Positions 16,477-25,531 of a stretch of 40,456 nt of DNA are shown here, in pieces. The position numbers and the translations under genes are program-made. Each line of letters starts with the position of its first letter. Within the stretch, counting starts at the first letter, position 1. The stretch is from Nocardioides sp. Its GTDB lineage: Bacteria > Actinomycetota > Actinomycetes > Propionibacteriales > Nocardioidaceae. The DNA is taken from positions 1-40,456 of the forward strand of contig JAUYLL010000064.1 in assembly GCA_030698375.1 (NCBI GenBank). The letters are read 5' to 3'. Below the pieces are notes generated by a model. That model was given only the letters and a program-made list of their open reading frames with translations. It was not told where the DNA came from and ran no database searches.

Positions 16477-18021
16477 GTGCACGTCCCATTCAGCGTCAGC
16501 GACTTCCTCGACCGCGCGGTCACCGTCTACGGCGAGCGGGTGGGGGTCGTCGACGAGCCCGACCAACCGGCGCCGACGTGGGGGAGCCTCACCTACCGGG
16601 AGCTCGCGGACCGGGCAGCGGCGCAGGCCGCCCGCCTCGACGAGCTGGGGCTGCGGACCGGCGACCGGGTGGCGATGGTGTCGCACAACAGCGCCCGGCT
16701 GCTCGCGGCGTTCTACGGCGTCTCCGGATCCGGCAGGGTCCTCGTGCCGGTGAACTTCCGGCTCTCGGTCGAGGAGGTGCGTTACATCGTCGAGCACTCC
16801 GGGGCGCGGGTGGTGCTCATCGACCCCGAGCTCGAGCCGACCTTGGGGTCCCTCCAGGTGCCGGGGATGGAGCACCTGTGGGTGCTGGGTCGCGACGACG
16901 ACAAGATCTATGCAGCCAGCGGCGCGCAGCCGGAGCCGTGGGACGTCGACGAGACCGCCACGGCCACGATCAACTACACCTCCGGCACGACCGCGCGGCC
17001 CAAGGGCGTGCAGATCACGCACCGCAACATCTGGACCAACGCCGTGACCTTCGGGCTGCACGTCGGGATCAGTGACCGGGACGTCTACCTGCACACGCTG
17101 CCGATGTTCCATGCCAACGGCTGGGGGATGCCGTTCGCGATGACCGGGGTGGGCGGTCAGCACGTGGTGCTGCGCAAGGTCGACGGTGCGGAGATCCTCC
17201 GCCGCGTGGAGGAGCACGGCGTGACGATGATGTGCGCCGCGCCCGCCGTGGTGTCGGCGGTGCTCGACGCGGCGGCCGACTGGGACGGCGAGGTGCCCGG
17301 TCGTGGCCGTGTCCGCATCGTCGTCGCCGGCGCCCCGCCGCCGACGCGGACCATCGCGCGGGTGGAGACCGAGCTGGGGTGGGAGTTCATCCAGATCTAC
17401 GGGCTCACCGAGACTTCCCCGCTGCTCACCGTCAACCGCACCCGCGCCGAGTGGGACGACCTCGAGCCCGAGGAGCGGGCCGCCCACCTGGTGCGGGCCG
17501 GGGCGCCGGCGGTCGGCGTACGGCTGGCGCTGGCGGACGACGGCGAGGTGCTCGCCCGCTCCAATGTCGTCCTGGAGGGCTACTGGGAGCAGCCGGAGGA
17601 GTCCGACCGGGCCCTGGCGGGCGGGTGGTTCCACACCGGTGACGGCGGCGAGATCGGCGAGGACGGCTACCTCACCATCAGCGACCGGAAGAAGGACGTC
17701 ATCATCACCGGCGGCGAGAACGTGTCCTCCATCGAGGTCGAGGACGCCCTGTTCGGCCACCCGGCCGTGGCCGAGGTGGCGGTGATCGGCGTGCCCAGCG
17801 AGAAGTGGGGCGAGACGATCAAGGCACTCGTGGTGCTTGCCGAGGGGGAGAGCGCGACCGAGGAGGAGCTGATCCGGCACTGCAAGGAGCGGGTGGCCGG
17901 TTACAAGGCACCCACGTCGATCGAGATCCGCGACGAGCTGGCCCGGACAGCGACCGGCAAGCTGCAGAAGTTCAAGCTGCGCGAGCCGTACTGGGACGGA
18001 CGCGAGCGCCGGGTCAACTGA
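16477..18021 (+). CDS. acyl-CoA synthetase / AMP-dependent ligase
   Basis: A 514-residue adenylate-forming ligase, a different subgroup from the gene at 13980. Motifs: NYTSGTTARPKGVQITHRN for ATP phosphates, QIYGLTETSP, then GWFHTGDGGEI, the hinge SDRKKDVIITGGENVSSIEVE, and the C-terminal catalytic Lys in TATGKLQKFKLRE. The frame is open 53 codons further upstream, but GTG 16477 is preceded by AGGAGGA with correct spacing, and MHVPFSVSDFLDRA is a normal family start. It probably makes a medium or long-chain acyl-CoA. The next gene starts 41 bases later with its own leaderless promoter. Confidence 0.9.
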   Translation: MHVPFSVSDFLDRAVTVYGERVGVVDEPDQPAPTWGSLTYRELADRAAAQAARLDELGLRTGDRVAMVSHNSARLLAAFYGVSGSGRVLVPVNFRLSVEEVRYIVEHSGARVVLIDPELEPTLGSLQVPGMEHLWVLGRDDDKIYAASGAQPEPWDVDETATATINYTSGTTARPKGVQITHRNIWTNAVTFGLHVGISDRDVYLHTLPMFHANGWGMPFAMTGVGGQHVVLRKVDGAEILRRVEEHGVTMMCAAPAVVSAVLDAAADWDGEVPGRGRVRIVVAGAPPPTRTIARVETELGWEFIQIYGLTETSPLLTVNRTRAEWDDLEPEERAAHLVRAGAPAVGVRLALADDGEVLARSNVVLEGYWEQPEESDRALAGGWFHTGDGGEIGEDGYLTISDRKKDVIITGGENVSSIEVEDALFGHPAVAEVAVIGVPSEKWGETIKALVVLAEGESATEEELIRHCKERVAGYKAPTSIEIRDELARTATGKLQKFKLREPYWDGRERRVN

Positions 18022-18050
18022 CGGTCGTGCGGCAGGGCTCCATCCCTGGC

Positions 18051-18056
18051 TAGGGT
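18051..18056 (+). promoter_or_regulatory. -10 box of a leaderless transcript (NIF3-like gene)
   Basis: TAGGGT, then six bases, then ATG 18063. No Shine-Dalgarno sequence is present. It has the same spacing as before fasR and map. Confidence 0.55.
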
Positions 18057-18062
18057 CCGTGC

Positions 18063-19187
18063 ATGCTGATGCGCGAGGTCACCGACCTGCTGGACACCTG
18101 GTACGCCCCGGCGTGGGCGGACTCCTGGGACGCGGTCGGCCTGGTCTGCGGCGACCCCGACGCGGCGGTACGGCGGGTGCTGCTCGCCGTCGACCCTGCA
18201 CCGGCGGTGGTCGACGAGGCGCTGGAGTGGGGCGCGGACCTCGTGGTCGTCCACCACCCGCTGTTCCTCCAGGGCGTGCACGGCGTCGCGGCGGACACTC
18301 CCAAGGGCCGCACGCTGCACCGGCTGCTCACCGGCGGGTGCGGCCTCTTCACCGCGCACACCAACGCGGACGCGCCCGCCCTCGGCGTCAACGAGTCGCT
18401 GGCCCGCGCTGTCGGCGTGGTGGAGCCGGCCGTCATCGACCCCGACGATCGCCCGGCGCTCGACAAGCTGGTCGTCTTCGTCCCGAGGGAGGCGGCCGAC
18501 GCCCTGCGGACCGCGCTGGCGGAGGCGGGCGCGGGGTCGCTGGGCGACTACGACGCCTGCTCGTTCAGCACCGAGGGGGAGGGGCGCTTCCGACCGCGGG
18601 AGGGCGCTGCGCCGACGATCGGCCGTGTCGGGGACCTGGAGACGGTGCCCGAGACCCGGGTCGAGGTGGTGCTCGAGCGGGGTCGCCGGGCGGCGGTGCT
18701 GGCCGCGATGCGCGCCGCCCACCCCTACGAGGAGGTCGCCCACGACCTCGTCGAACTGGCCAACCCGGCGCCGGGGGAGCCGACCCGGGGCACCGGGCGG
18801 ATCGGGGACCTCGCGGAGCCCGTGTCGCTGCGGGAGTTCGCCGCCCAGGTGGCGCGGGCGCTGCCGGAGTGCGCCCACGGCGTCCGTGTCGGGGGTGACC
18901 CGGACCGGGTCGTACGGCGGGTCGCGGTGACCAGCGGGGCCGGGGACTTCCTGCTCGAGCGGGTCCTGGAGACCGATGCCGACGTCTACCTCACCTCCGA
19001 CCTGCGGCACCACCGGGCGGGGGAGTTCCTCGAGCACGGGGGGCCGGCGCTCGTTGACGTGGCGCACTGGGCCGCGGAGTGGACCTGGCTGCCGGTCCTC
19101 GCGGAGCGCCTGGCCGCTACGGTGGGACCCGCGCTCGAGACCCGGGTCAGCACCACCGTGACCGACCCATGGACCTTCCGCGCCTGA
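18063..19187 (+). CDS. NIF3-like dinuclear metal centre hexameric protein
   Basis: A 374-residue NIF3/DUF34 protein (often labelled GTP cyclohydrolase I type 2 homologue). Metal-ligand motifs are DSWDAVGLVCG at the N-terminus, VVHHPLFLQG (about 60-70), AHTNAD (about 99-104) and, in the C-terminal lobe, DVAHWAAEW. The middle part (about 135-230) is the inserted PII/CutA-like domain seen in the long form of this family, ending at AAHPYEEVAHDLVEL. The biochemical role is unsettled. It is probably leaderless (TAGGGT six bases before ATG 18063); ATG 18069 is an alternative. The zinc-ribbon gene overlaps its end, the same pairing as Rv2230c-Rv2229c in mycobacteria. Confidence 0.88.
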   Translation: MLMREVTDLLDTWYAPAWADSWDAVGLVCGDPDAAVRRVLLAVDPAPAVVDEALEWGADLVVVHHPLFLQGVHGVAADTPKGRTLHRLLTGGCGLFTAHTNADAPALGVNESLARAVGVVEPAVIDPDDRPALDKLVVFVPREAADALRTALAEAGAGSLGDYDACSFSTEGEGRFRPREGAAPTIGRVGDLETVPETRVEVVLERGRRAAVLAAMRAAHPYEEVAHDLVELANPAPGEPTRGTGRIGDLAEPVSLREFAAQVARALPECAHGVRVGGDPDRVVRRVAVTSGAGDFLLERVLETDADVYLTSDLRHHRAGEFLEHGGPALVDVAHWAAEWTWLPVLAERLAATVGPALETRVSTTVTDPWTFRA

Positions 19188-19954
19188 GACCGCACCCCGA
19201 GGAGATCGTCCTGAAAGCCGACCCGTTCGCCCAGCTGAAGCTCCTCGACCTCCAGGAGCTCGACTCCACGCTCGACCAGCTCCGGCACCGCCGGCGCAGC
19301 CTGTCCGAGCTGGCGGCGCTCGCCGAGCTCGCCGGCATGCGGACCGACCTCGACACCCGGGCGCGTGACCTGCGGATCGTCGTCGACGACACGACTCGCG
19401 AGCAGAAGCGTGCCGACGCCGACGTCGAGCAGGTGCGTGCCCGCCGCGAGCGGGACCAGAAGCGGATGGACTCGGGCGCGATCAGCAACCCGAAGGACCT
19501 CGAGCGCATGCAGCACGAGCTGGTCTCGCTGACCAAGCGCATCAACGACCTCGAGGACATCGAGCTCGAGGTAATGGAGCGGCTCGAGACGGCCCAGGGC
19601 GAGCTTGCCCAGGTCGAGGCCGAGCTCGCGGACGTGGACACCAAGATCGAGGTGGCCACCAGCGCCAAGGACGCGGCGTACGCCGAGATCGACGCGGAGG
19701 CCACGACCGTCACCGCCGATCGCGAGACCCTCGCCTCCGGCATCCCGACGGACCTCCTGGCCCTCTACGACAAGCTCCGCGCGGCCAAGGGCGGCACGGG
19801 TGCCGCGGCGCTGCGCGCCCGACGCTGCGGTGGGTGCCGCCTGGACCTCAACGCCTCGGACCTCGCGGTGATCGCGAAGGCGCCGAGCGACGAGGTCGTG
19901 CGCTGCGAGGAGTGCCAGCGGATCCTGGTGCGCACCTCCGAGTCAGGGCTGTGA
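19169..19954 (+). CDS. C4 zinc-ribbon coiled-coil protein
   Basis: A 261-residue protein from ATG 19169, overlapping the NIF3-like gene by 19 bases. Most of the chain (about residues 20-190) is heptad-rich coiled coil. The C-terminus is a four-cysteine zinc ribbon, CGGCRLDL and CEECQRIL. The relatives are Rv2229c-like proteins, proposed to bind nucleic acid or act as scaffolds; no enzyme activity is known. The start is doubtful. The first 14 residues are Pro/Arg-rich and unlike the family, while CTG 19211 (giving MKADPFAQLKLLDLQ, 247 residues) has GGAG six bases upstream. No ATG, GTG or TTG lies near that point, so a rare CTG start is plausible. Its stop overlaps the next start as GTGA. Confidence 0.83.
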   Translation: MDLPRLRPHPEEIVLKADPFAQLKLLDLQELDSTLDQLRHRRRSLSELAALAELAGMRTDLDTRARDLRIVVDDTTREQKRADADVEQVRARRERDQKRMDSGAISNPKDLERMQHELVSLTKRINDLEDIELEVMERLETAQGELAQVEAELADVDTKIEVATSAKDAAYAEIDAEATTVTADRETLASGIPTDLLALYDKLRAAKGGTGAAALRARRCGGCRLDLNASDLAVIAKAPSDEVVRCEECQRILVRTSESGL

Positions 19955-21126
19955 GCCGGCACCGCTCGGTTCTCATCGAGGCGGACGGTGGGTCGCGGGG
20001 CAACCCCGGCCCGTCGGCGTACGGCGCGGTGCTCAAGGACGCCGAGACCGGCGAGGTCATCGCCGAGGACGGCACCACCATCGGCGTCGCCACGAACAAC
20101 GTCGCGGAGTACTCCGGCCTGATCGCCGGGCTCCGGCTGGCCGAGGAGTTCGCTCCCGAGGCGGACATCGAGGTCCGGATGGACTCCAAGCTCGTCGTCG
20201 AGCAGATGTCGGGCCGCTGGAAGATCAAGCATCCCGACATGCGACCCCTCGCCATGGAGGCCAACAGGCTCGCGCCGTTCGGGACGACGTACACCTGGAT
20301 CCCGCGGGCGAAGAACGCGTACGCCGACCGGCTCGCGAACGAGGCGCTCGACGGCGTCCGCAGTGGCGTCAGTGTCCCGGGGGAGGAGCCGCCCACGGAC
20401 CCGAACGACTCGCTCGCGCCCTCGCCGGTGGTCGAGCAGCAGACAGCGGGCGTGCCCGTCGAGCCACCCGCCCGCGGCTGGGCTCCCCGCACCGGCGCCA
20501 CCACGCTCGTGCTGGTCCGGCACGGGGCGACGCCCCTGACGGCGGAGAAGCGGTTCTCCGGCTCCGGTGGCACTGACCCCGGGCTCACCGACGAGGGACG
20601 CGCCCAGATGCGCACCGCGGCCGAGGTCGTCGCACCGCTGGCTGCGGCTGCCGATGGTGGGGCTGTGCTGGTCGCGTCGCCGCTGCGCCGGGCGCGCGAG
20701 TCGGCCGACGTGCTCGCCGAGAGACTGGGCGCGGACGGTCCGCTGGCGGTCGTCATCGACGACGACCTGGCCGAGATCGACTTCGGTTCCTGGGAGGGGC
20801 TGACCTTCGCTGAGGTCGCCGAGCGGGACCCCGACCTCGTCGGTCGCTGGCGTGTGAACGCCGCCGTCGCCCCGCCCGGGGGTGAGTCGCTCGAGGAGGC
20901 CTGGAAACGGGTGCTCGCCGCGCGCGACCGCATCCTCACCGAGCACGCCGGCCGGACCGTCGTCGTGGTCGCCCACGTCACGCCGATCAAGCTGCTCGTC
21001 GCTGACGCGGTGGGCGCCGGAGCCCAGGCCGCGCACCGGATGGAGCTCGCTCCGGCCGCGGTGTGCGTCGTCGCCCACCACACCGACGGGACCGCCGCAC
21101 TGCGGCTCTTCAACGCCGTCGGCTGA
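19951..21126 (+). CDS. bifunctional RNase H / histidine phosphatase
   Basis: A 391-residue fusion like Rv2228c. Residues 5-135 are an RNase HI domain with all four acids: Asp12 in EADGGSRGNPG, Glu53 in NNVAEY, Asp78 in RMDSK and Asp126 in NAYADRLANEA. It cuts the RNA of RNA-DNA hybrids. A Pro-rich linker (about 140-180) leads to a histidine phosphatase domain with LVRHGATP (188-195), a conserved Glu in EIDFGSWEG and the second His in VVAHVTPIK. In mycobacteria this half has alpha-ribazole phosphatase (CobC) activity. GTG 19951 overlaps the previous stop by four bases (GTGA), indicating coupling. It is the last gene of the cluster. Confidence 0.92.
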   Translation: MSRHRSVLIEADGGSRGNPGPSAYGAVLKDAETGEVIAEDGTTIGVATNNVAEYSGLIAGLRLAEEFAPEADIEVRMDSKLVVEQMSGRWKIKHPDMRPLAMEANRLAPFGTTYTWIPRAKNAYADRLANEALDGVRSGVSVPGEEPPTDPNDSLAPSPVVEQQTAGVPVEPPARGWAPRTGATTLVLVRHGATPLTAEKRFSGSGGTDPGLTDEGRAQMRTAAEVVAPLAAAADGGAVLVASPLRRARESADVLAERLGADGPLAVVIDDDLAEIDFGSWEGLTFAEVAERDPDLVGRWRVNAAVAPPGGESLEEAWKRVLAARDRILTEHAGRTVVVVAHVTPIKLLVADAVGAGAQAAHRMELAPAAVCVVAHHTDGTAALRLFNAVG

Positions 21127-21145
21127 GGTTCGGCTTGCTGAGGTG

Positions 21146-21166
21146 CGAGGCGTGAGCGAAGCCTCG
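21146..21166. terminator. hairpin between converging genes
   Basis: CGAGGC-N9-GCCTCG, 20 bases after the RNase H stop. It could end the plus-strand transcript and, being symmetrical, also the opposing DUF222/HNH transcript. There is no U-run; it is a moderate stem of six base pairs. Confidence 0.35.
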
Positions 21167-21228
21167 AAGCCTTGCAGGGTGTGGGCATGCCTCAGCGCAC
21201 GCACGAGGCGGGCTGCGGGGCGGGGCAG

Positions 21229-22595
21229 CTACGAGCCGGCGGGCTCGAGCAGGTGGCGCGGGAGGGCGGGGTTGCCGTGGCGGTCGAGCCATTCGTAGAG
21301 GGGTCGGCCGTCGGGGTCCCAGCCGTCGCGGCGGTAGGTCCAGCCGGTCCAGGTCTTGAGCCGGTGGTGGCGTCTGCAGAGTGCAGCAAGGTTGGCCGGG
21401 TTGGTCTGGCCGGGTGGCCCGCCCTCGACATAGGGCTCGATGTGGTCGAGGTCCGATGAGCGAGCGTCGCGGGTGCAGTCCGGGAACACACACGTTCGGT
21501 CGCGCAAGATCACCTGCTCGCGCATCCACTCCGGCGGTGTCCGCCCGGAGATGCTGTCGGTGCGGGTGGTCTCGAGCAACGGGCGCAGAGTGATGCCGTC
21601 GTGGGCGATGCCGCCGGGACGACGGAGCCACTCGCCGAGCAGGTCCAGGGTCGCGGGGCCGAGCCGCTCGATGCGCCCGCCGCCATCGGACCCATCACGG
21701 ACGTGGTTGGTGACGTCGCAGGCGTCCAGGTGCAGGTAGACCACCGCCGAACGACCCCACACACCCTTGGAAGGGGTGGCGATGCCGGTCGGCTTGCTGG
21801 TGGCGTGGGTGGTCAGGTCGCCAGCCAGGAGATCCATCGCCAGCTGCGGATTCGTCAACGTGCCCACGGCCTTGGCGCGGCGCACCTGCAACGGAGACTC
21901 ATCGCCGAGAGCAGCGTGGACGGTGGCCAGGTCATCGAGGGTGGCATCGAGGATCGCCACGTCAGGGGTGTCCAGCACCATCGCGACTCGAGTGGTGACC
22001 CCGACACCAGCAGGACCAGACCGCTCCACGAACACCCCGCGCCCGTCCAGCCTGGCGGCCTCGCGCTGCGCGAACTTCTCCGGGTCGAAGCGCCGCAGCG
22101 CTTCTGCGACCAGCTGTCCGACCACACCGGTGATCGACCGACTGGTCTCCCCCAACCGGGCGTCGACCCACTCCAGGGCCTCGACGCTCAGCTGGCGGGT
22201 CTCCTGCGCAACCACCCGAGCTCGCCAGGCGTCGACCTCGCCGTCGAGCAGCCGCTGCCACAACCCCGGCAGCCGATGCCTCAGGTCGAGCGCATCGGCG
22301 AGCAACGCCGCAGCGGCATCCGGACCACACGCCAGGTGGTGGCCCAACTCGGTCGCCGCGAACTCACTGACCTGCGGCGTCCCTGAACCACCCAGAGTGA
22401 TCAGCCGCTCGGAGACCACCGGCAACAGGTCCGGAACCGGGGCCATCGACGGGCGTCGTACAACACCGCCACGTGCGCGGCAGCGACCAGCTCATCCACC
22501 GCGATCCGCCGCGCCAGCGCCCGACCCGCACGCATGACCTCGAAGACCTCGGCATTGCCGAGATCATCGAGACGGTCGCGATCGAGCATGGACAC
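21229..22595 (-). pseudogene. DUF222/HNH endonuclease-domain gene with a frameshift near the 5' end
   Basis: The long frame (start ATG 22446, 405 residues) has the DUF222 signature segments EFAATELGHHL, DALDLRHRLPGLW and WRARVVAQET, and a C-terminal HNH domain with CVFPDC, DLDHIEPYVEGG, NPANLAALCRRHHR. Such proteins normally have about 50 more N-terminal residues. These are found in the -1/+2 frame from GTG 22595: helical sequence ending AAAHVAVLYDARR, which then runs to a stop at 22401. The two frames meet at about 22446-22455, where one base appears lost. The gene is probably broken or contains a sequence error; the downstream frame could still be made from ATG 22446. This is the actinobacterial multi-copy 13E12-like family, of uncertain role. 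Confidence 0.75.
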
Positions 22596-22790
22596 AGTTC
22601 ATCACCTGCCACCGACACTGAGGATGCTCGAAGGCTCCTGGGCTTGTTATGCGCTCTGTGCGCCCGTAACGCGACCGAGGAGCGGATCGTTGTCCGATCA
22701 CGAGATCGACGCCGGAGGGTGAGCGGGATCGTGCGCACGAGCTCGCCGCCCGCACCGAACCCGGACACAGGCCTACCCGAGGAAGTCAAC

Positions 22791-24587
22791 GTGCTCACCC
22801 AGATCCTGCTGCCCTCTCTCGCCGCGGTCGTCGCCCTGGTGCCCGCCGCCCAGGGACTGGCCCCCTCGCCCGGCGCGCCGGGGATGGCCCAGTCCTCCGC
22901 CGCGTCGGGCAGGACCTCGCCACCGGCAGCGCCGTTCGCGCCAGGCCCTCCGGGATGCAGGACCCCAGCTGCTGCTGACGGCGCGGAGCCGGCCTGCAAT
23001 CCCCACCTGGCGGCCTCGCCGTGGGCCAGCAGCCACAGGAACTCCTACGCCCAGGCGTCGTCCCCGTTCCCTGGCCCGACCGGACCTGCAGAGCAGGTCA
23101 ACGTCGACCATGACGGCTTTGCGTCCGCGCCGATCGTGCTGTCGTTTTCGCCCGAGTATCGCGACGGCGGTCGGGCGATCTGGGCATCGACCGTCGGGCT
23201 CACCAACGAGATCCTCAAGATCGACCCCGAGACGGTCACGGTGATCGACAAGTACATCCCGCAGGTGGAGGAGGGTGCCGGACCAGGGACCAACTCGGTC
23301 TCCGGGGCGTACAACCTCGTCGACGCCGACAATCGTCTCCACGTCGGGCAGGCGAGAGCACTTGAGGTCTACGGTGACGCCGTCCCGGGCAAGCGCGACT
23401 CCACAATCGCCCTGCTCCACCGCTTCGAGCTCCCTGCCGAGGCGCTGTGCGGCGACGACCAGCTCGTCGGCATCACGATGACCTATGACGGGCGCATCGC
23501 CTTTGCGACCGAGAACGGGGTGGTCGGCGTCATACCTCGTCAGCCCGAGCGCATGACGGCCGAGCACCTGCGCACCTTCTTCACCAATGGCGAGGACTGC
23601 GCCGGTGGACCCGAGGGGGACGCCGAGACGGTGTCGAACTCGATTGCTGCGGATGAGAACGGGGGCATCTACGTCGTCACCAGCCACGGGATGTACCGGA
23701 TCGACTGGGACGGGGACCAGCTGTCGCAAGGCTGGCGATCGGGCTATGCGGGCGCGGGCGGCTCCGGTGGGGGCCGTCTCGGTGCCGGCTCCGGCTCGAC
23801 CCCGACGCTGATGGGCACGGCGCCCGGCGACGACAAGTTCGTGGTCATCACCGACGGCCAGGAGCTGATGCACCTGGTCCTGATGTGGCGCGACGAGATC
23901 CCTGCCGGGTGGCAGCCCATCCGAGAGGGCGCCGACCCCCGTATCGCCTGCGAGATCCCGGTGACGTTCGGTGACGAGTCCGTCGACCGGTCGCTGTCGG
24001 AGCAGTCGGTGCTGGTGCGAGGCCACAGCGCCGTGGTCGTCAACAACCTCATGAAGGCCGATCCTGTAGTGGGCCAGCTGCCGCCGCAGGTCGCGCCGTA
24101 CTCCCAGCTGCTGTCGGGTTTGCCGGGCAACGCCCCTACCGGCATCGAGCGGTTCGCGTGGGATCGCAAGACCAAGACCTGCGACGTGGTCTGGTCGAAT
24201 CCTGACGTGGCCATCCCCAACGGGATCCCGACGATGAGTGCCGCGACGGACATGATCTACGGGATCGGGGCACGCGACGGGGTCTGGACCCTCGAGGGTC
24301 TCGACTGGGACACCGGTGAGGAGGTCCTGACCGTGGAGACCACCGCCTTCCCGACGAGCAACAGCTTCTATGCCGCGACCACGATCGGCCCCGACGGGAC
24401 GGTGTGGACCGGCAACTTCGGCGGCGTAACCCGCTTCCAGCCCTGTGACCCGGAGCAGGAGGCCGACTGCGGTCGCCGGCTGGACCCGGCCGAGGCCATC
24501 GTCGGGACCGTGCCGACGGATCCCGAGGACGCACTGCGGGACACCATAGGACTGCCGAACGACGAGCCCACCGGAGAACAGCACTGA
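22791..24587 (+). CDS. secreted propeller-like protein of unknown function
   Basis: A 598-residue protein from GTG 22791, which has GAGGA seven bases upstream. A signal peptide is visible (about 1-22, hydrophobic LPSLAAVVALVPAAQG), followed by a Pro/Ala/Gly-rich linker to about residue 90. The rest has repeated beta-strand blocks with aromatic and Asp/Gly turns (RAIWASTVGLTNEILKIDPE, GGIYVVTSHGMYRIDWDGD, GPDGTVWTGNFGGVTRFQP), as in PQQ/WD-like or quinoprotein propellers. Six cysteines sit in the mature part (e.g. CDPEQEADCG), consistent with export and disulfides. I do not recognise the family. The frame is open further up to 22473, overlapping the DUF222 gene, but that part is not protein-like. 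Bases 22596-22790 in front hold no gene I can see. Confidence 0.72.
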   Translation: MLTQILLPSLAAVVALVPAAQGLAPSPGAPGMAQSSAASGRTSPPAAPFAPGPPGCRTPAAADGAEPACNPHLAASPWASSHRNSYAQASSPFPGPTGPAEQVNVDHDGFASAPIVLSFSPEYRDGGRAIWASTVGLTNEILKIDPETVTVIDKYIPQVEEGAGPGTNSVSGAYNLVDADNRLHVGQARALEVYGDAVPGKRDSTIALLHRFELPAEALCGDDQLVGITMTYDGRIAFATENGVVGVIPRQPERMTAEHLRTFFTNGEDCAGGPEGDAETVSNSIAADENGGIYVVTSHGMYRIDWDGDQLSQGWRSGYAGAGGSGGGRLGAGSGSTPTLMGTAPGDDKFVVITDGQELMHLVLMWRDEIPAGWQPIREGADPRIACEIPVTFGDESVDRSLSEQSVLVRGHSAVVVNNLMKADPVVGQLPPQVAPYSQLLSGLPGNAPTGIERFAWDRKTKTCDVVWSNPDVAIPNGIPTMSAATDMIYGIGARDGVWTLEGLDWDTGEEVLTVETTAFPTSNSFYAATTIGPDGTVWTGNFGGVTRFQPCDPEQEADCGRRLDPAEAIVGTVPTDPEDALRDTIGLPNDEPTGEQH

Positions 24588-24603
24588 TCACCACCCGGTG
24601 ATC
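24586..24603. terminator. hairpin at the end of the propeller gene
   Basis: GATCACC-ACCC-GGTGATC is a perfect seven-base stem with a tetraloop that begins inside the stop codon. It lies between two converging genes and could serve both directions. No U-run. Confidence 0.5.
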
Positions 24604-24659
24604 CCGCTTGGCGCCGACGGCCGAAGGAAACGGGACACTGCCCGTAGGTCAGCCGCTCC

Positions 24660-25469
24660 TCACAGCTCCCTGACGACCACGTCGAGCCGGGTGCCGCGGG
24701 CGTCGGGCTCGGCGGACTCGACCGTCCACCCGTGGTCGGCGAGAGCCTCGGCGAGCGCGGCGGGCGTACGCGGGCGGTCGCCGGCCTCGAGCAGCGTGCG
24801 GACGATCCGGCCCTTGGTGGCCTTGTTGAAGTGGGAGACGACCTTCCGCTTCCCGCCGGACTCGTGCAGCACGCGGACGCTCGCGACCCGGTCCGCTACG
24901 GTCGCGGGCGGGCGCCAGAACGCGGCGTACGCCGTGGACCGCAGGTCGAGCAGGAGCCCGCTGCCCAGGGCTGCGAGTGCCGCGTCCTCGAGGGCGCCGC
25001 GCCAGTGCGAGGCCACCGGTCCCAGTCCGGGAAGGGTGACGTCGCCGGAGAGCCGGTACGCCGGGATCCGGTCGCCGGGCCGGAGCAGCCCGAACAGCCC
25101 CGAGGTGATGGCCACCGACGAGGTGGCGCGCCGCTTCGCGGCCCCCTCCAGCGAGGGCAGGTCGAGCGCCTCGTAGAGCACGCCGGTGTAGACGTGGTCC
25201 GCGCGGGCGGTCGGTGCGGTGTCGAGCCGGGCATCGGTGTCGACCGCGTCCAGCTGCGTCTTCCCGAGCCCCAGCGTCGCGGCTACGCGGAGGCGCTCCG
25301 CCTCGTCGGTCAACGGGGCGCCGGAGCCGTCGCGGCAGAACGCGAGGAGGGCGTCGAGGGCCTCCTGCCGCGCCGACCGCAGCTCGGGGAAGCCGAGCGT
25401 GTCCAGGTCCAGGGGGCGACCCCGGGAGGGTGCTGCCTTGCCTTCGGACGGGGGGAGGAGAATCAGCAC
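24660..25469 (-). CDS. yaaA: peroxide stress protein YaaA (DUF328)
   Basis: A 269-residue YaaA-family protein. Typical motifs are the N-terminal LILLPPSEGK, YTGVLYEALD (about 93-102), ITSGLFGLLRPGDRIPAYRL (about 121-140) and, near the C-terminus, VSHFNKATKGRIVRTLL. In Escherichia coli YaaA lowers free iron during peroxide stress; the actinobacterial proteins are less studied. No signal peptide or membrane segment is present. ATG 25469 has GGAG further upstream in the ACCTCCTAGG region. Its promoter would lie in the 60-base gap shared with rnpB, which is transcribed away from it. Confidence 0.88.
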   Translation of the reverse strand: MLILLPPSEGKAAPSRGRPLDLDTLGFPELRSARQEALDALLAFCRDGSGAPLTDEAERLRVAATLGLGKTQLDAVDTDARLDTAPTARADHVYTGVLYEALDLPSLEGAAKRRATSSVAITSGLFGLLRPGDRIPAYRLSGDVTLPGLGPVASHWRGALEDAALAALGSGLLLDLRSTAYAAFWRPPATVADRVASVRVLHESGGKRKVVSHFNKATKGRIVRTLLEAGDRPRTPAALAEALADHGWTVESAEPDARGTRLDVVVREL

Positions 25470-25519
25470 CGGGCCACCCTAGGAGGTGCCGTCGGGTGCG
25501 CTTCGCGCTGGTGCAGGAC

Positions 25520-25525
25520 TAGGAT
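25520..25525 (+). promoter_or_regulatory. -10 box of rnpB
   Basis: TAGGAT, six bases before G25532, where the P1 helix of the RNase P RNA begins. The spacing matches the leaderless genes of this window and supports 25532 as +1. The -35 region is not consensus. Confidence 0.55.
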
Positions 25526-25531
25526 CGTCCT

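Noticed and set aside
13278..16523. 1081-residue minus-strand frame
   Set aside because: Antisense to four recognised genes and the tRNA; typical of GC-rich third-position bias.
22773..24584. 603-residue minus-strand frame over the propeller gene
   Set aside because: The plus strand has a signal peptide, ribosome site and structured repeats; the minus frame is Arg/Gly/Asp/Val-rich with no motif.
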